Shown here one piece after another: positions 9,664 to 17,195 of a DNA stretch of 18,451 nt. Made by a program: the position numbers and the translations under genes. Within the stretch, counting starts at the first letter, position 1. Each line of letters opens with the position of its first letter. The stretch spans positions 1 to 18,451 of the forward strand of contig CAMPHU010000079.1 of NCBI GenBank assembly GCA_946886065.1. Reading direction: 5' to 3'. The notes beneath the pieces were generated by a model. It did no database searches, was not told the origin of the DNA, and saw only the letters and a program-made list of their open reading frames with translations. The stretch is from an uncultured Massilia sp. GTDB lineage: Bacteria; Pseudomonadota; Gammaproteobacteria; Burkholderiales; Burkholderiaceae.

Positions 9664-9698
9664 AGCCACGCGGCTCGATGAGCCGCGTGGCTTTTTTT
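9664..9698 (+). terminator. Rho-independent terminator of the S46 peptidase gene
   Basis: The 12-bp perfect stem AGCCACGCGGCT / AGCCGCGTGGCT has a 5-nt loop and runs directly into seven T. Confidence 0.95.
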
Positions 9699-9742
9699 CG
9701 TCCGGCTCGTTGTACACTCCTGGCACGACAGGAGGAGACCGC

Positions 9743-10837
9743 ATGAAGAATCGCAGCAGTTGGTGCGCGCTGACGCTGGCGCTGTCCGTGGCAGCCGCGC
9801 AGGCGCAGGAACATCCCGACACCAGGGCCTATGCCCGTGCGCGCCTGGCCGTCGAAGACCTGGAGCGCATCGTCGCACCCGGCGGCGTGCAGGACTCGTA
9901 CAAGACGAAGATCGGCGGCATCGAGCAGTGGATCAGCGTGCGCGGCCAGGACCGCGCCAACCCGATCATCCTGTTCGTGCACGGCGGCCCGGCCTCGCCC
10001 ATCACGCCGACCATGTGGCAGTTCCAGCGTCCCATCGAGGAATACTTCACGGTGGCGAACTACGACCAGCGCGGCGCCGGCAAGACCTATGGCGAGACCG
10101 ATCCGGCAGTCGTGGGCGAGACCATCCGCATCGAGCGCTACACCGAGGACCTGATCGAAGTGGCGGAACACCTGCGCCAGCGCTACGGCAAGCGCAAGCT
10201 GATCCTGATGGCGCACAGCTGGGGCACGATTCCCTCGATGGCGGCCTCGCTCAAGCGGCCCGACCTGTTCCACGCCTATGTCGGCATCGGCCAGGTGATC
10301 AGCACGCGCGAGAACGAGCGCATCAGCTTCGCGTACGCGCAGGAGCAGGCCAGGCTTCACAAGAACGAGGTAGCGCTGCGCGAGCTGCAGTCGATCGCGC
10401 CGTATCCTGGCGACCAGCCGATCACGCGCGAGCGAATCGTATTAGCGCGCAAATGGCCGCAGCACTACGGCGGCCTGAGCGCCTTCCGCAGCCAGTCCGA
10501 CTACTTCTTCAAGGGGCCGCTGCTCTCGCCCGAGTACAGCATGGAGCAGGTGAAGGCCATCGACCAGGGCAGCATCCTGACCCTGGGGCGCCTGCTGCCG
10601 GAATTCGTGCAGGTCGACTATTCGAAGGTGAGCAGCTTCCCGATTCCGGTGGTGATGTTCCTGGGACGGCATGACTACACCACGCCGACGGCGCCGACCG
10701 AGGCCTGGCTGAAGCAGGTGAAAGCGCCGTCCAAGCGGGCCGTGTGGTTCGAGCGTTCGGCGCACATGATGCCGTGGGAGGAACCGGGCAAGACCTTGGT
10801 GAGCCTGCTGGAATATGTGCGGCCGCTGGCGAAGTAA
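9743..10837 (+). CDS. Secreted alpha/beta hydrolase, proline-iminopeptidase-like (S33)
   Basis: The start ATG 9743 has a strong AGGAGG site; an earlier in-frame TTG at 9710 is not needed. The 364-residue product has a signal peptide (cleavage after AQA, residue 21) and an alpha/beta-hydrolase fold. The fold shows oxyanion motif HGGPASP, then DQRGAGKT, the nucleophile elbow AHSWGT (Ser159), acid Asp311 in GRHDYTTP, and His341 in SAHMMPWEEP. HGGP, DQRGxG and SWG are shared with proline iminopeptidases, which release N-terminal proline. The elbow starts with Ala instead of the usual Gly, and the protein is exported, so another peptide, lactone or ester substrate is possible. It follows the S46 peptidase gene on the same strand but behind a terminator, so it likely has its own promoter. 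Confidence 0.88.
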   Translation: MKNRSSWCALTLALSVAAAQAQEHPDTRAYARARLAVEDLERIVAPGGVQDSYKTKIGGIEQWISVRGQDRANPIILFVHGGPASPITPTMWQFQRPIEEYFTVANYDQRGAGKTYGETDPAVVGETIRIERYTEDLIEVAEHLRQRYGKRKLILMAHSWGTIPSMAASLKRPDLFHAYVGIGQVISTRENERISFAYAQEQARLHKNEVALRELQSIAPYPGDQPITRERIVLARKWPQHYGGLSAFRSQSDYFFKGPLLSPEYSMEQVKAIDQGSILTLGRLLPEFVQVDYSKVSSFPIPVVMFLGRHDYTTPTAPTEAWLKQVKAPSKRAVWFERSAHMMPWEEPGKTLVSLLEYVRPLAK

Positions 10838-10864
10838 GGACTTTAGTTAGCGAAACGCAATCCA

Positions 10865-12484
10865 TCAGCGGGTCTGCAACTTCGCCAGCGCGTCGGCCGA
10901 CGCGCCAGAACTCGGTTCGATCTTCAGCGCGCGGCGGTAGGCATCGATGGCGCGCTCCCGATCACCCTTGGCGAGAAAAGCGGCGCCCTGCCCTTCGTAG
11001 CCCCAGCCGATGTTCGGATGCGCCGCCGTCCACAGCTCGAACACTGCCAGCGCGGTATCCGGCTTGCCCTGCTTGAGAAGCGCATGACCGGCTTCGTAAA
11101 AGGCCGACTGCGCATCGGCATAGCGGTTGGCGGGCTGCGCGCGCCAATCGGCATAGACCCGTCGCGCCTCGGCCGGCGTGCCCGCCTTCGACAGGATGCC
11201 CGCCAGCGGCGGCGCGGGCCGGTAGGACTGGATCGCCGCCAGCGCCGGATCCGCACCCTTGCGGTAGTCGTCGAAGGTCTGCGCCACCGCCAGCACCGGC
11301 GCCGACCAGTCGCGCCGGTCGCGTTCATCCTCCTGCCACCAGATGGTCGACACCCTGACCGTGATGCCGCTATGCGGCAGCGTGATCTTGCGCGAGTCGC
11401 CATAGGAATTGGGCTTGCCGCCGGTCGGCTCGCCCACCAGCACCGCGTCCGTATAGCGTTCCAGGTCGCTGGTGACGAATTGCGCCGCCGAGAAGGTCGA
11501 GCGTCCGATGATGGCGAACAGGCGCTCGCGCGCGTCCGGCGCCGTGGCCCGGACCAGGCTCGCGATCAGGGGCGGCACAAGGGCGCCGTTGCCGCCGCGG
11601 TTCAGGCGCAGGTCGAGCACGATCTTCGAGGTCTTGTGCCTGGCCGCCGCATCGCCGATGCGGCGCGCGAACCGGGCCAGCGTCTCGTCCTTCTCGTCGC
11701 CGACCTGGTTGAGCTGCACATACAGGATCTTCTGCGCGTCAAGGTGCTCCATGCGGAACTTGCTGCGGGCGTCGCGCAGCCACAGCGGCGTGGACGCGCG
11801 CGCGTCGTGCCATCCGGCGCGCGGCATGAAACTCAGGTCGGTATCGGGCGGCATCATCTCGGCCGGTTGCGGATCGCCCAGCTCGACCACGCGGCGCTTG
11901 CCGTCCTGCTCGACCGCCAGGCGGGCGCGATCCGGCCCCTCGCCCATTCCCAGCGCATCCAGGATCTCCGGCATCACCAGCAGGTGCGGCGCGAAGAACA
12001 GCGCGCCCTGCTCGTTGTCGCGGCCGATGATGTCGCGCACCGCCGCATAGGCCTGGGCCGTGGAATACGGGCCGATGCCGACCACTTTCGCGCCGACCAG
12101 GTCGCGGTAGCGTTCCGCCGCCGCGCGCACGTACAGGCCGTCCTCGAAGAAGTACAGCGCCAGCGGGAAGGCGCGGAAACCGATCTTCGGATCGCGCGTG
12201 GGAGCCACATTGGTATGCCCGTCGCCCACCATGGCGGCGATGCGCGCCATCTCGACGACGATCTTGTGGCGCGGCAGGGTGTCGATGCGCGCGTCCAGCC
12301 CGGCCACGGCCGCGGCGAACTGCTCGCGCGTCATCGTGTGGTAGAGATTGCGGTGGCGCGCCGGCATGCTCTCGGCCAGCACGCGCAAGTCTTCATGCCA
12401 TTGCTGCGGAGTGAGCGTGGCCGGCTGTGCATGCGCGCCGGCGCAAGCGGCCAGGACGACCGCCGCGAAGATGGTTTTCCACAT
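10865..12484 (-). CDS. Secreted S41-like peptidase with C-terminal TPR
   Basis: ATG 12484 follows GGAGGG and opens a signal peptide (MWKTIFAAVVLAACAGAHA). The 539-residue protein has a helical N-terminal region with GDGHTNV (about residue 90). A central S41 tail-protease core follows: ILYVQLNQVGDE, VLDLRLNRGGNG, then STFSAAQF with Ser332 and GEPTGGKPN with Lys357. The Ser-to-Lys distance of 25 equals that of the catalytic dyad in C-terminal processing peptidases. I see no PDZ domain. Residues from about 430 on form TPR-like helices (HALLKQGKPDTALAVFELW..., then AFLAKGDRERAIDAYRRALKIEP). The protein is probably periplasmic; the substrate is unknown. It lies downstream of the acetyltransferase gene (86-bp gap) but carries its own promoter-like module. 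Its stop is 27 bases from the convergent hydrolase stop with no terminator between. Confidence 0.88.
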   Translation of the reverse strand: MWKTIFAAVVLAACAGAHAQPATLTPQQWHEDLRVLAESMPARHRNLYHTMTREQFAAAVAGLDARIDTLPRHKIVVEMARIAAMVGDGHTNVAPTRDPKIGFRAFPLALYFFEDGLYVRAAAERYRDLVGAKVVGIGPYSTAQAYAAVRDIIGRDNEQGALFFAPHLLVMPEILDALGMGEGPDRARLAVEQDGKRRVVELGDPQPAEMMPPDTDLSFMPRAGWHDARASTPLWLRDARSKFRMEHLDAQKILYVQLNQVGDEKDETLARFARRIGDAAARHKTSKIVLDLRLNRGGNGALVPPLIASLVRATAPDARERLFAIIGRSTFSAAQFVTSDLERYTDAVLVGEPTGGKPNSYGDSRKITLPHSGITVRVSTIWWQEDERDRRDWSAPVLAVAQTFDDYRKGADPALAAIQSYRPAPPLAGILSKAGTPAEARRVYADWRAQPANRYADAQSAFYEAGHALLKQGKPDTALAVFELWTAAHPNIGWGYEGQGAAFLAKGDRERAIDAYRRALKIEPSSGASADALAKLQTR

Positions 12485-12507
12485 AAGCCCTCCGTATCGA
12501 CGATCGG

Positions 12508-12571
12508 GCCATCCTAGCAATCGAGCCGGGGCTTGCCCCGCGGCGTGCGACAGGCTGCAGAAAACAGGGGT
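12508..12571 (-). promoter_or_regulatory. Upstream module A of the S41-TPR gene
   Basis: Read on the minus strand: ACCC, 8 bp, TGCAGCCTGTCGCA (12559-12546), exactly 25 bp, then TTGCTAGgaTGGC (12520-12508). TGC-TAGGAT fits an extended -10, about 27 bases before the start codon. The 14-bp box would lie near -42 to -55. The same arrangement is found before the GIN lipoprotein gene. The outer end touches the acetyltransferase stop codon. Confidence 0.55.
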
Positions 12572-13227
12572 CAAGCGGTGGCGGCCGGACCTTGCATGAA
12601 ACCGTCGATTTCCGCCGCGGCGGCCTGCGCCAGCTCATGGATATGGAAGCCGTCGATGAAGCCGTGATGGCCCTGCACCGCGAAGGGCAGCTGCAGGCGG
12701 CCGTTCGGCGCGTCGCGGAAGCGTCCCCAGGCCAGCGAGGGAATATCCGGCGAACCGAGATTGGCGGTCGGGTGCTGGATCGAGGTGAAGTCGAGCCAGG
12801 GAATGCAGGTGATGAAGACCTGCTCCTTGGCCTCGCGCGCCGACATGCTGCGGTACTTGTCGTTCAGCTCCACCATGCTGCTGGCTTCCTCGCGCGCGGC
12901 GATGCCGCGGGCGACGAATTCGCGCAGGTCGTCCGACCACGCGAACTGGGCGAAATTCAGGTCCCGGTTCTGGTTGATCACGGTGAAGGACGGCGTCAGG
13001 CGCTCGATGAGGAAAACTTCGCCGTCGAGTATCCGGTAGCGGAAGTTCTCGACCTTCAGGATCGCGCGCAGCACGGCGCACAGCAGCACGTGGAAGGGCG
13101 CCAGGCCCTGCTCCTTGCACCAGGGCCGGAAGTCCGGCAGCTCCAGCGTGAAGCAGATGTTGACCGCCGGGCTGTCCATGCTGTCGAACAGCGCGAAGCG
13201 GTCGCGCCGCAACTCGAACTTCTCCAT
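12571..13227 (-). CDS. Chloramphenicol acetyltransferase-like protein (CatA fold)
   Basis: The 218-residue protein has the length of class A chloramphenicol acetyltransferases (about 213-220). Key features: the RRDRFALFDSM N terminus with an Arg where CAT has its structural Arg18; VNICFTLELPDF; an IPWLDFTSIQHP segment like the CAT SPWxSFTS motif; and HHGFIDGFHIHEL, the HHxxxDG active site with catalytic His188 and Asp192 (His195/Asp199 in CAT-III). CAT acetylates chloramphenicol from acetyl-CoA as a trimer. Chromosomal relatives often have other or weak acceptors, so resistance is not implied. Its start is 16 bases after the permease stop, so the two form an operon. The base composition is like its neighbours, with no sign of recent transfer. 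Confidence 0.9.
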   Translation of the reverse strand: MEKFELRRDRFALFDSMDSPAVNICFTLELPDFRPWCKEQGLAPFHVLLCAVLRAILKVENFRYRILDGEVFLIERLTPSFTVINQNRDLNFAQFAWSDDLREFVARGIAAREEASSMVELNDKYRSMSAREAKEQVFITCIPWLDFTSIQHPTANLGSPDIPSLAWGRFRDAPNGRLQLPFAVQGHHGFIDGFHIHELAQAAAAEIDGFMQGPAATA

Positions 13228-13243
13228 GCTGATTTGCTACCCT

Positions 13244-14725
13244 TTACTGTGCCTTGTTCAGGCGGCTGTGGCGCACGCTGTACAGGAAGTAGGTGGCGAC
13301 GGCCACCGCCATCCAGATCGCGAACACGCGGAAGGTGGTGGCCGAGAGGTCCTTCATGATGTACAGGCAGGCGAAGATCGACAGGCCCGGGATCAGGTAA
13401 GGACCGAAAGGCACGCGGAAGCCCTTCCGGGAACCGTCCGTGGGCTGGGCGTCGCCCTGCTTGGCGCGGATCACGGGCACCGCGACCGACACGACGATGA
13501 AGGCGGTCAGGGTGCCCATGCTCACCATGTCCCACAGGAAGGTGGAGTCGACCAGGCCGGCCACCAGGCCCACGACGATCGACACGATCACGGTATTGCT
13601 GACCGGCGCCTGGGTGCGCGGGTTCACCTTCTGGAAGGTCTTCGGGATCAGGCCGTCGCGGCTGATGGCGTACAGGATGCGGGTCTGGCCGTAGATCGTC
13701 ACCAGGGTCACGGAGAACACCGACACCACCGCGCCGGCCGACAGCACCAGCGCCGGCCAGGCCTTGCCGGTCACATTCTGCAGGATCACCGACAGGCCGG
13801 CCTGCTGGCCTTCGAACAGATGCGCCGGCTGGGCGCCCATGGCGGCGAAGGCCACCATCAGGTAGAAGGCGGTGACGATCAGGAGCGCGGCCAGGATGCC
13901 GATCGGGACGTTGCGGCGCGGGTCGCGCACTTCCTCGCCGGCGGTGGCGATGGTGTCCAGGCCGATGAAGGAGAAGAACACGGTGCCGGCGGCGGCAGTC
14001 ACGCCGGCCATGCCGGCGAAGCCCTTGCTGTTGTCCGTATTGAAGAAAGGCTGGAAGTTGTCGGCGTCGAAGCCGCTGAAGGCGATCACCGCGAAGAACA
14101 CCAGGATCGCCAGCTTTACCAGCACCATGATGGCGTTGGTGGTGGCCGACTCCTTGGTACCGCGGATCAGCAGGATGCAGCACATGATCACCAGCAGCAC
14201 CGGCGGCAGGTTGAAGTGGCCCGGGTTGAAGTGGACGTTGTTATGGTCCGACACGAACATCGGCGAGCGCAGCTCCGGCGAAATCTGCCAGCCGAAGGCA
14301 TTCTGCAGGAAGTTATTCAGGTAGTCCGACCAGCCGATCGCTGTCGCGCTGGCCGCCAGGCCGTATTCGAGCAGCAGGCAGGCCGCGACGACAAAGGCGG
14401 CGAACTCGCCCACGGTGGCATAGGCGAAGGAATACGAGGAGCCTGCCGCAGGCACCCGGCCCGCCAGCTCGGCGTAGCACAGCGCGGTCAGGCCGGCCGT
14501 GATGGCCGCGATCAGGAAGGACAGCACCACCGCCGGGCCGGCCTTGGGCACCGCTTCGACCATGGTGAAGAAGATGCCGGTGCCGATGGTGGCGCCGACG
14601 CCGATCATCGTCAGCGGGAACAGGCCCAGGGAACGCTGCAGGCCCACCTCGGCGCCGCTATGGCTTTCAATATGGCGTTCTGCCGATTTGGTACGGAACA
14701 GCTTTTGGCCCAGAGTCAGATTCAC
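13244..14725 (-). CDS. APC-family amino-acid permease
   Basis: This is a 493-residue inner-membrane transporter with about 12 or more helices. I chose GTG 14725 because AAAGGA lies 6 bases upstream and the protein then begins MNLTLGQKLFRTKSAE, as in this family; the longer reading frame adds an unlike N terminus. The family signature GVGATIGTGIFF is in helix 1, and FFSFIGLDTIATAGEEVRDPRRNVP is the conserved helix 6/loop 6-7 segment. It resembles the cationic amino-acid transporter branch (YhdG-like) that takes up amino acids by proton symport; the substrate is not readable. It is first in an operon with the acetyltransferase and divergent from hmp, sharing a regulatory region. Confidence 0.93.
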   Translation of the reverse strand: MNLTLGQKLFRTKSAERHIESHSGAEVGLQRSLGLFPLTMIGVGATIGTGIFFTMVEAVPKAGPAVVLSFLIAAITAGLTALCYAELAGRVPAAGSSYSFAYATVGEFAAFVVAACLLLEYGLAASATAIGWSDYLNNFLQNAFGWQISPELRSPMFVSDHNNVHFNPGHFNLPPVLLVIMCCILLIRGTKESATTNAIMVLVKLAILVFFAVIAFSGFDADNFQPFFNTDNSKGFAGMAGVTAAAGTVFFSFIGLDTIATAGEEVRDPRRNVPIGILAALLIVTAFYLMVAFAAMGAQPAHLFEGQQAGLSVILQNVTGKAWPALVLSAGAVVSVFSVTLVTIYGQTRILYAISRDGLIPKTFQKVNPRTQAPVSNTVIVSIVVGLVAGLVDSTFLWDMVSMGTLTAFIVVSVAVPVIRAKQGDAQPTDGSRKGFRVPFGPYLIPGLSIFACLYIMKDLSATTFRVFAIWMAVAVATYFLYSVRHSRLNKAQ

Positions 14726-14786
14726 GGCGTGTCCTTTGGTGCTTGAGGCATGGAGCGGCTCGGCAGCCGCGGGTGTAAAAGCAGGG

Positions 14787-14817
14787 ATTATATGGGTAAC
14801 TGCGGGTGAGTCTGCAA
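14787..14817 (-). promoter_or_regulatory. Candidate promoter of the permease operon
   Basis: On the minus strand, TATAAT (14792-14787) is a perfect -10, with TTGCAG 19 bp upstream as a weak -35. The leader would be about 55 bases. Confidence 0.5.
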
Positions 14818-14844
14818 CGCGGCAATAAAATAGTTTTGCTAAAT

Positions 14845-14863
14845 GATGCACACAAAGTACATC
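14845..14863. promoter_or_regulatory. NsrR-like operator, distal
   Basis: GATGCACACAAAGTACATC is an imperfect palindrome matching about 14 of 18 defined positions of the NsrR pattern GATGCATTT-N-AAATRCATC. A possible hmp promoter, TGCACA-N16-TAGAAT (14847-14874), would have its -35 inside this site. Confidence 0.55.
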
Positions 14864-14928
14864 TTTGTTAGAATAGTCCCGTCTGATCGCTTCTGCCGCC
14901 ATTCAAGGCGCATTTTTTAGAACATAAA

Positions 14929-14947
14929 TATGCATTGAGTATGCATC
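14929..14947. promoter_or_regulatory. NsrR-like operator, proximal to hmp
   Basis: TATGCATTGAGTATGCATC contains ATGCAT-N5-ATGCAT, the same spacing as the NsrR half-sites, and matches about 14 of 18 consensus positions. It ends 14 bases before the hmp start, so a bound repressor would cover the start region or a second promoter. Confidence 0.6.
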
Positions 14948-14961
14948 AATAAGGAAAAATC

Positions 14962-16152
14962 ATGATCTCCGCCGCTTCCCGTCCGTACATCGACGCGTCC
15001 GTTCCCGTCCTGCGCGAGCATGGCCTGACCATCACCCGCAGCTTCTACGCCAGCATGTTCGCGGCGCATCCGGAACTGACCAACCTGTTCAACATGGGCA
15101 ACCAGGCGAGCGGCGTGCAGCAGCAATCCCTGGCCTCGGCGGTCTTCGCGTATGCGGCCAACATCGACAACGCCGCGGCCCTGGGCCCGGTGGTCAGCCG
15201 CATCGTGCACAAGCACGCGGCCGTGGGCATCCGCGCCGACCACTATCCGATCGTCGGCTTCCACCTGCTGGGCGCGATCAAGACCGTCCTGGGCGACGCC
15301 GCCACCGAGCCGCTGCTCAAGGCCTGGGAAGAAGCCTATGGCTCGCTGGCGCGCGTCCTGATCGATGCGGAAGCCAAGATGTATGCGGACGCCGGCATCC
15401 AACCGGGCCAGCTGCGCGCGATGCGCGTCACCGAAGTGTCGCGTGAGAGCGACAACGTGATGGCGATCCGCCTGGCCGCGCAGGAAGGCGACGCGCTGCC
15501 GGCGTTCAAGGCCGGCCAGTACGTGAGCGTGGAAGTCGTGTTCGAGGACGGCCGCCGCCAGCTGCGCCAGTACAGCCTGTCCGACACCTTCGGCAAGGAC
15601 AGCCTGCGCATCTCGGTCAAGCGCGAGGACGCCGAAGGCGCGCTGCCGGCCGGCGCGGTGTCGACCTGGCTGCACCGGAACGTGAACGTGGGCGACGTGC
15701 TGAACGTGAGCCACCCGTTCGGCGACTTCCAGCCGGATACCGAATCGAACGAGCCTGTCGTGCTGCTGTCGGCTGGCGTGGGCATCACCCCGATGATCGC
15801 CACCCTGAACCGCATCGCCCAGGTCAATCCGGAACGCCGCGTGATCTTCGCGCACGCCGCCCGCAACGCACGGCATCACGCGCACCAGGCCGACATCGCT
15901 GCCGCCAGGGCGCGCATGCCCTACCTGCATGTGGTGAGCTTCCATGAAGAAGGCGCGGAGGGCGACGCGCTGCCGGGCAAGATGGAGCTGGCGCGCCTGC
16001 CGTCCTGGCCGAAGGGCGAGACCGACGTCTACCTGTGCGGCCCGCTGCCCTTCATGCAGGCGCAGTGGAACGCGCTGCTGGCTGCCGGTGCGCCGGCAAG
16101 CCGCCTGCATCGCGAAGTGTTCGGGCCGGACCTGCTGGACAACCTGCTGTAA
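14962..16152 (+). CDS. hmp: Flavohaemoglobin, nitric oxide dioxygenase
   Basis: This 396-residue cytosolic enzyme turns NO plus O2 into nitrate using NAD(P)H, FAD and haem b. The globin domain (1-about 140) has Tyr29 (B10), Gln53 (E7) and proximal His85 in VHKHAAVGI, the same numbers as in E. coli Hmp. The FAD domain (about 150-255) has RQYSLSD. The NAD domain has SAGVGITPMIA, YLCGPLPFMQ and the C-terminal HREVFGPD. AAGGA precedes the ATG at good spacing. The upstream region carries two NsrR-like palindromes, consistent with NO-induced expression. The regulator gene itself is not in the window. Confidence 0.98.
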   Translation: MISAASRPYIDASVPVLREHGLTITRSFYASMFAAHPELTNLFNMGNQASGVQQQSLASAVFAYAANIDNAAALGPVVSRIVHKHAAVGIRADHYPIVGFHLLGAIKTVLGDAATEPLLKAWEEAYGSLARVLIDAEAKMYADAGIQPGQLRAMRVTEVSRESDNVMAIRLAAQEGDALPAFKAGQYVSVEVVFEDGRRQLRQYSLSDTFGKDSLRISVKREDAEGALPAGAVSTWLHRNVNVGDVLNVSHPFGDFQPDTESNEPVVLLSAGVGITPMIATLNRIAQVNPERRVIFAHAARNARHHAHQADIAAARARMPYLHVVSFHEEGAEGDALPGKMELARLPSWPKGETDVYLCGPLPFMQAQWNALLAAGAPASRLHREVFGPDLLDNLL

Positions 16153-16182
16153 TCCTCAAGCCGGCCCTGGCGGGATAGGCGC

Positions 16183-17040
16183 TTAGTCGAGCAGGTGGAT
16201 CCTGTCTCCGCTGAGGCTGCGCTGGGCCGGCTGGCCGTAGACGCGGATGCCGCCCGAGCCGCTGGTGCGGGCGATCAGCGACTGCTTCACCGTGGCGCGG
16301 ATGCCGCCCGAACCGCTGGTGCCCAGGTCGGCGTCCTGCGAATTCAGGCCGGCCAGGTCCACGCTGGCCGAACCGCTCACGCGCGCATTCAGCGAGCGCA
16401 CCGCGCCGCTCGCTTCCAGCCTTCCCGAACCGCTTACGTTCACGCGTGCATACTCGCCATGCACGTCGCCCACCGTCATGCGGCCCGAACCCGACAGGTC
16501 CAGGTCGGCGCTGGCGCTGTGCAGCCGGGCGGCGTCGATGACGCCCGAACCGCTGGCGCGCGCGTTCAGGCTTTCCACCCTTCCCTCCAGGCGCACCTCG
16601 CCCGAACCGCTCTTGCGCACGTCCAGCGGCGCGCCATTCAGGTCGCTCACCTCGACCCGGCTCGAACCGGAGGCGCGCACTTCGCTCAGGCGCGGCGTGG
16701 TGTAGACGATGCGGATCGGGGTCTTGCTGCGGATGTCCTGCTCGGTCCAGATGCGCAGGGTGTGGCCGTTCGGTTCGGTGCGGATCAGGGGCAGCAGGTT
16801 GCTGTCCGCCTCCACCAGCAGCGAAGGCGCCGGGCCCACGCGCACCTCGACCGGCAGCGAGCCGCCCACGTCCAGGCCCGGCAGGGCCGCTACGGCGCGC
16901 TGGTCGCGCGCGGCGACGCCGTTGCCGTTCTCGGTACCCTTGCTCCACATGGTCTGGACATGGGTGCCCTCGTTGGGAGTGACAATGATGGCGCAGCCGC
17001 CGAGGGTGGCGAATACGGCGAGGGCGAGAAGCTTACGCAT
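16183..17040 (-). CDS. GIN-domain (DUF2807-like) lipoprotein
   Basis: The 285-residue product starts at ATG 17040, with AAAGGA about 6 bases upstream, and has a lipoprotein signal: MRKLLALAVFATLGGC with Cys16 as the lipidated residue. After a linker comes a domain with GLDVGGSLPVEVRVGP and TLRIWTEQ. A ladder follows in which SGS/SGSG turns recur at residues 124, 144, 163, 183, 203, 222, 242 and 260, that is every 18-20 residues. This is the right-handed beta-solenoid pattern of GIN/DUF2807 (putative auto-transporter adhesin, head GIN) proteins. It has no catalytic motif and is presumably an envelope-anchored binding or structural protein. The stop is 30 bases from the convergent hmp stop with no terminator visible. 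Confidence 0.88.
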   Translation of the reverse strand: MRKLLALAVFATLGGCAIIVTPNEGTHVQTMWSKGTENGNGVAARDQRAVAALPGLDVGGSLPVEVRVGPAPSLLVEADSNLLPLIRTEPNGHTLRIWTEQDIRSKTPIRIVYTTPRLSEVRASGSSRVEVSDLNGAPLDVRKSGSGEVRLEGRVESLNARASGSGVIDAARLHSASADLDLSGSGRMTVGDVHGEYARVNVSGSGRLEASGAVRSLNARVSGSASVDLAGLNSQDADLGTSGSGGIRATVKQSLIARTSGSGGIRVYGQPAQRSLSGDRIHLLD

Positions 17041-17093
17041 GGCTATCCTTTGTGGGTATGGTTGTCGTTCTTCCGGCGCAAAGCGCCAACCAT

Positions 17094-17157
17094 GCCACTC
17101 TAGCAACCCATCCATTCGCCCGCAGCCTGCATGCGACAGGCTGCAAGAATCGCGGGT
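17094..17157 (-). promoter_or_regulatory. Upstream module B of the GIN lipoprotein gene
   Basis: Read on the minus strand: ACCC, 8 bp, TGCAGCCTGTCGCA (17145-17132), exactly 25 bp, then TTGCTAGagTGGC (17106-17094). TGC-TAGAGT fits an extended -10, about 57 bases before the start codon. The layout equals module A before the S41-TPR gene. Confidence 0.55.
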
Positions 17158-17195
17158 TGAACTGCGGCGCCGCGACGCGAATGTGCAGCCGATGT

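Noticed and set aside
10838..10864. Search for a terminator between the convergent hydrolase and S41 genes
   Set aside because: No stem with a T tract is present in the 27-bp gap, so none was called.
12571..13227. Acetyltransferase as part of a resistance island
   Set aside because: There are no integrase, transposase, inverted repeats or composition shift around it; it is in an operon with a permease.
13115..14746. 543-codon plus-strand frame opposite the permease
   Set aside because: The composition is rich in His, Gln and Arg, as expected of an antisense shadow; the minus strand encodes a clear APC transporter.
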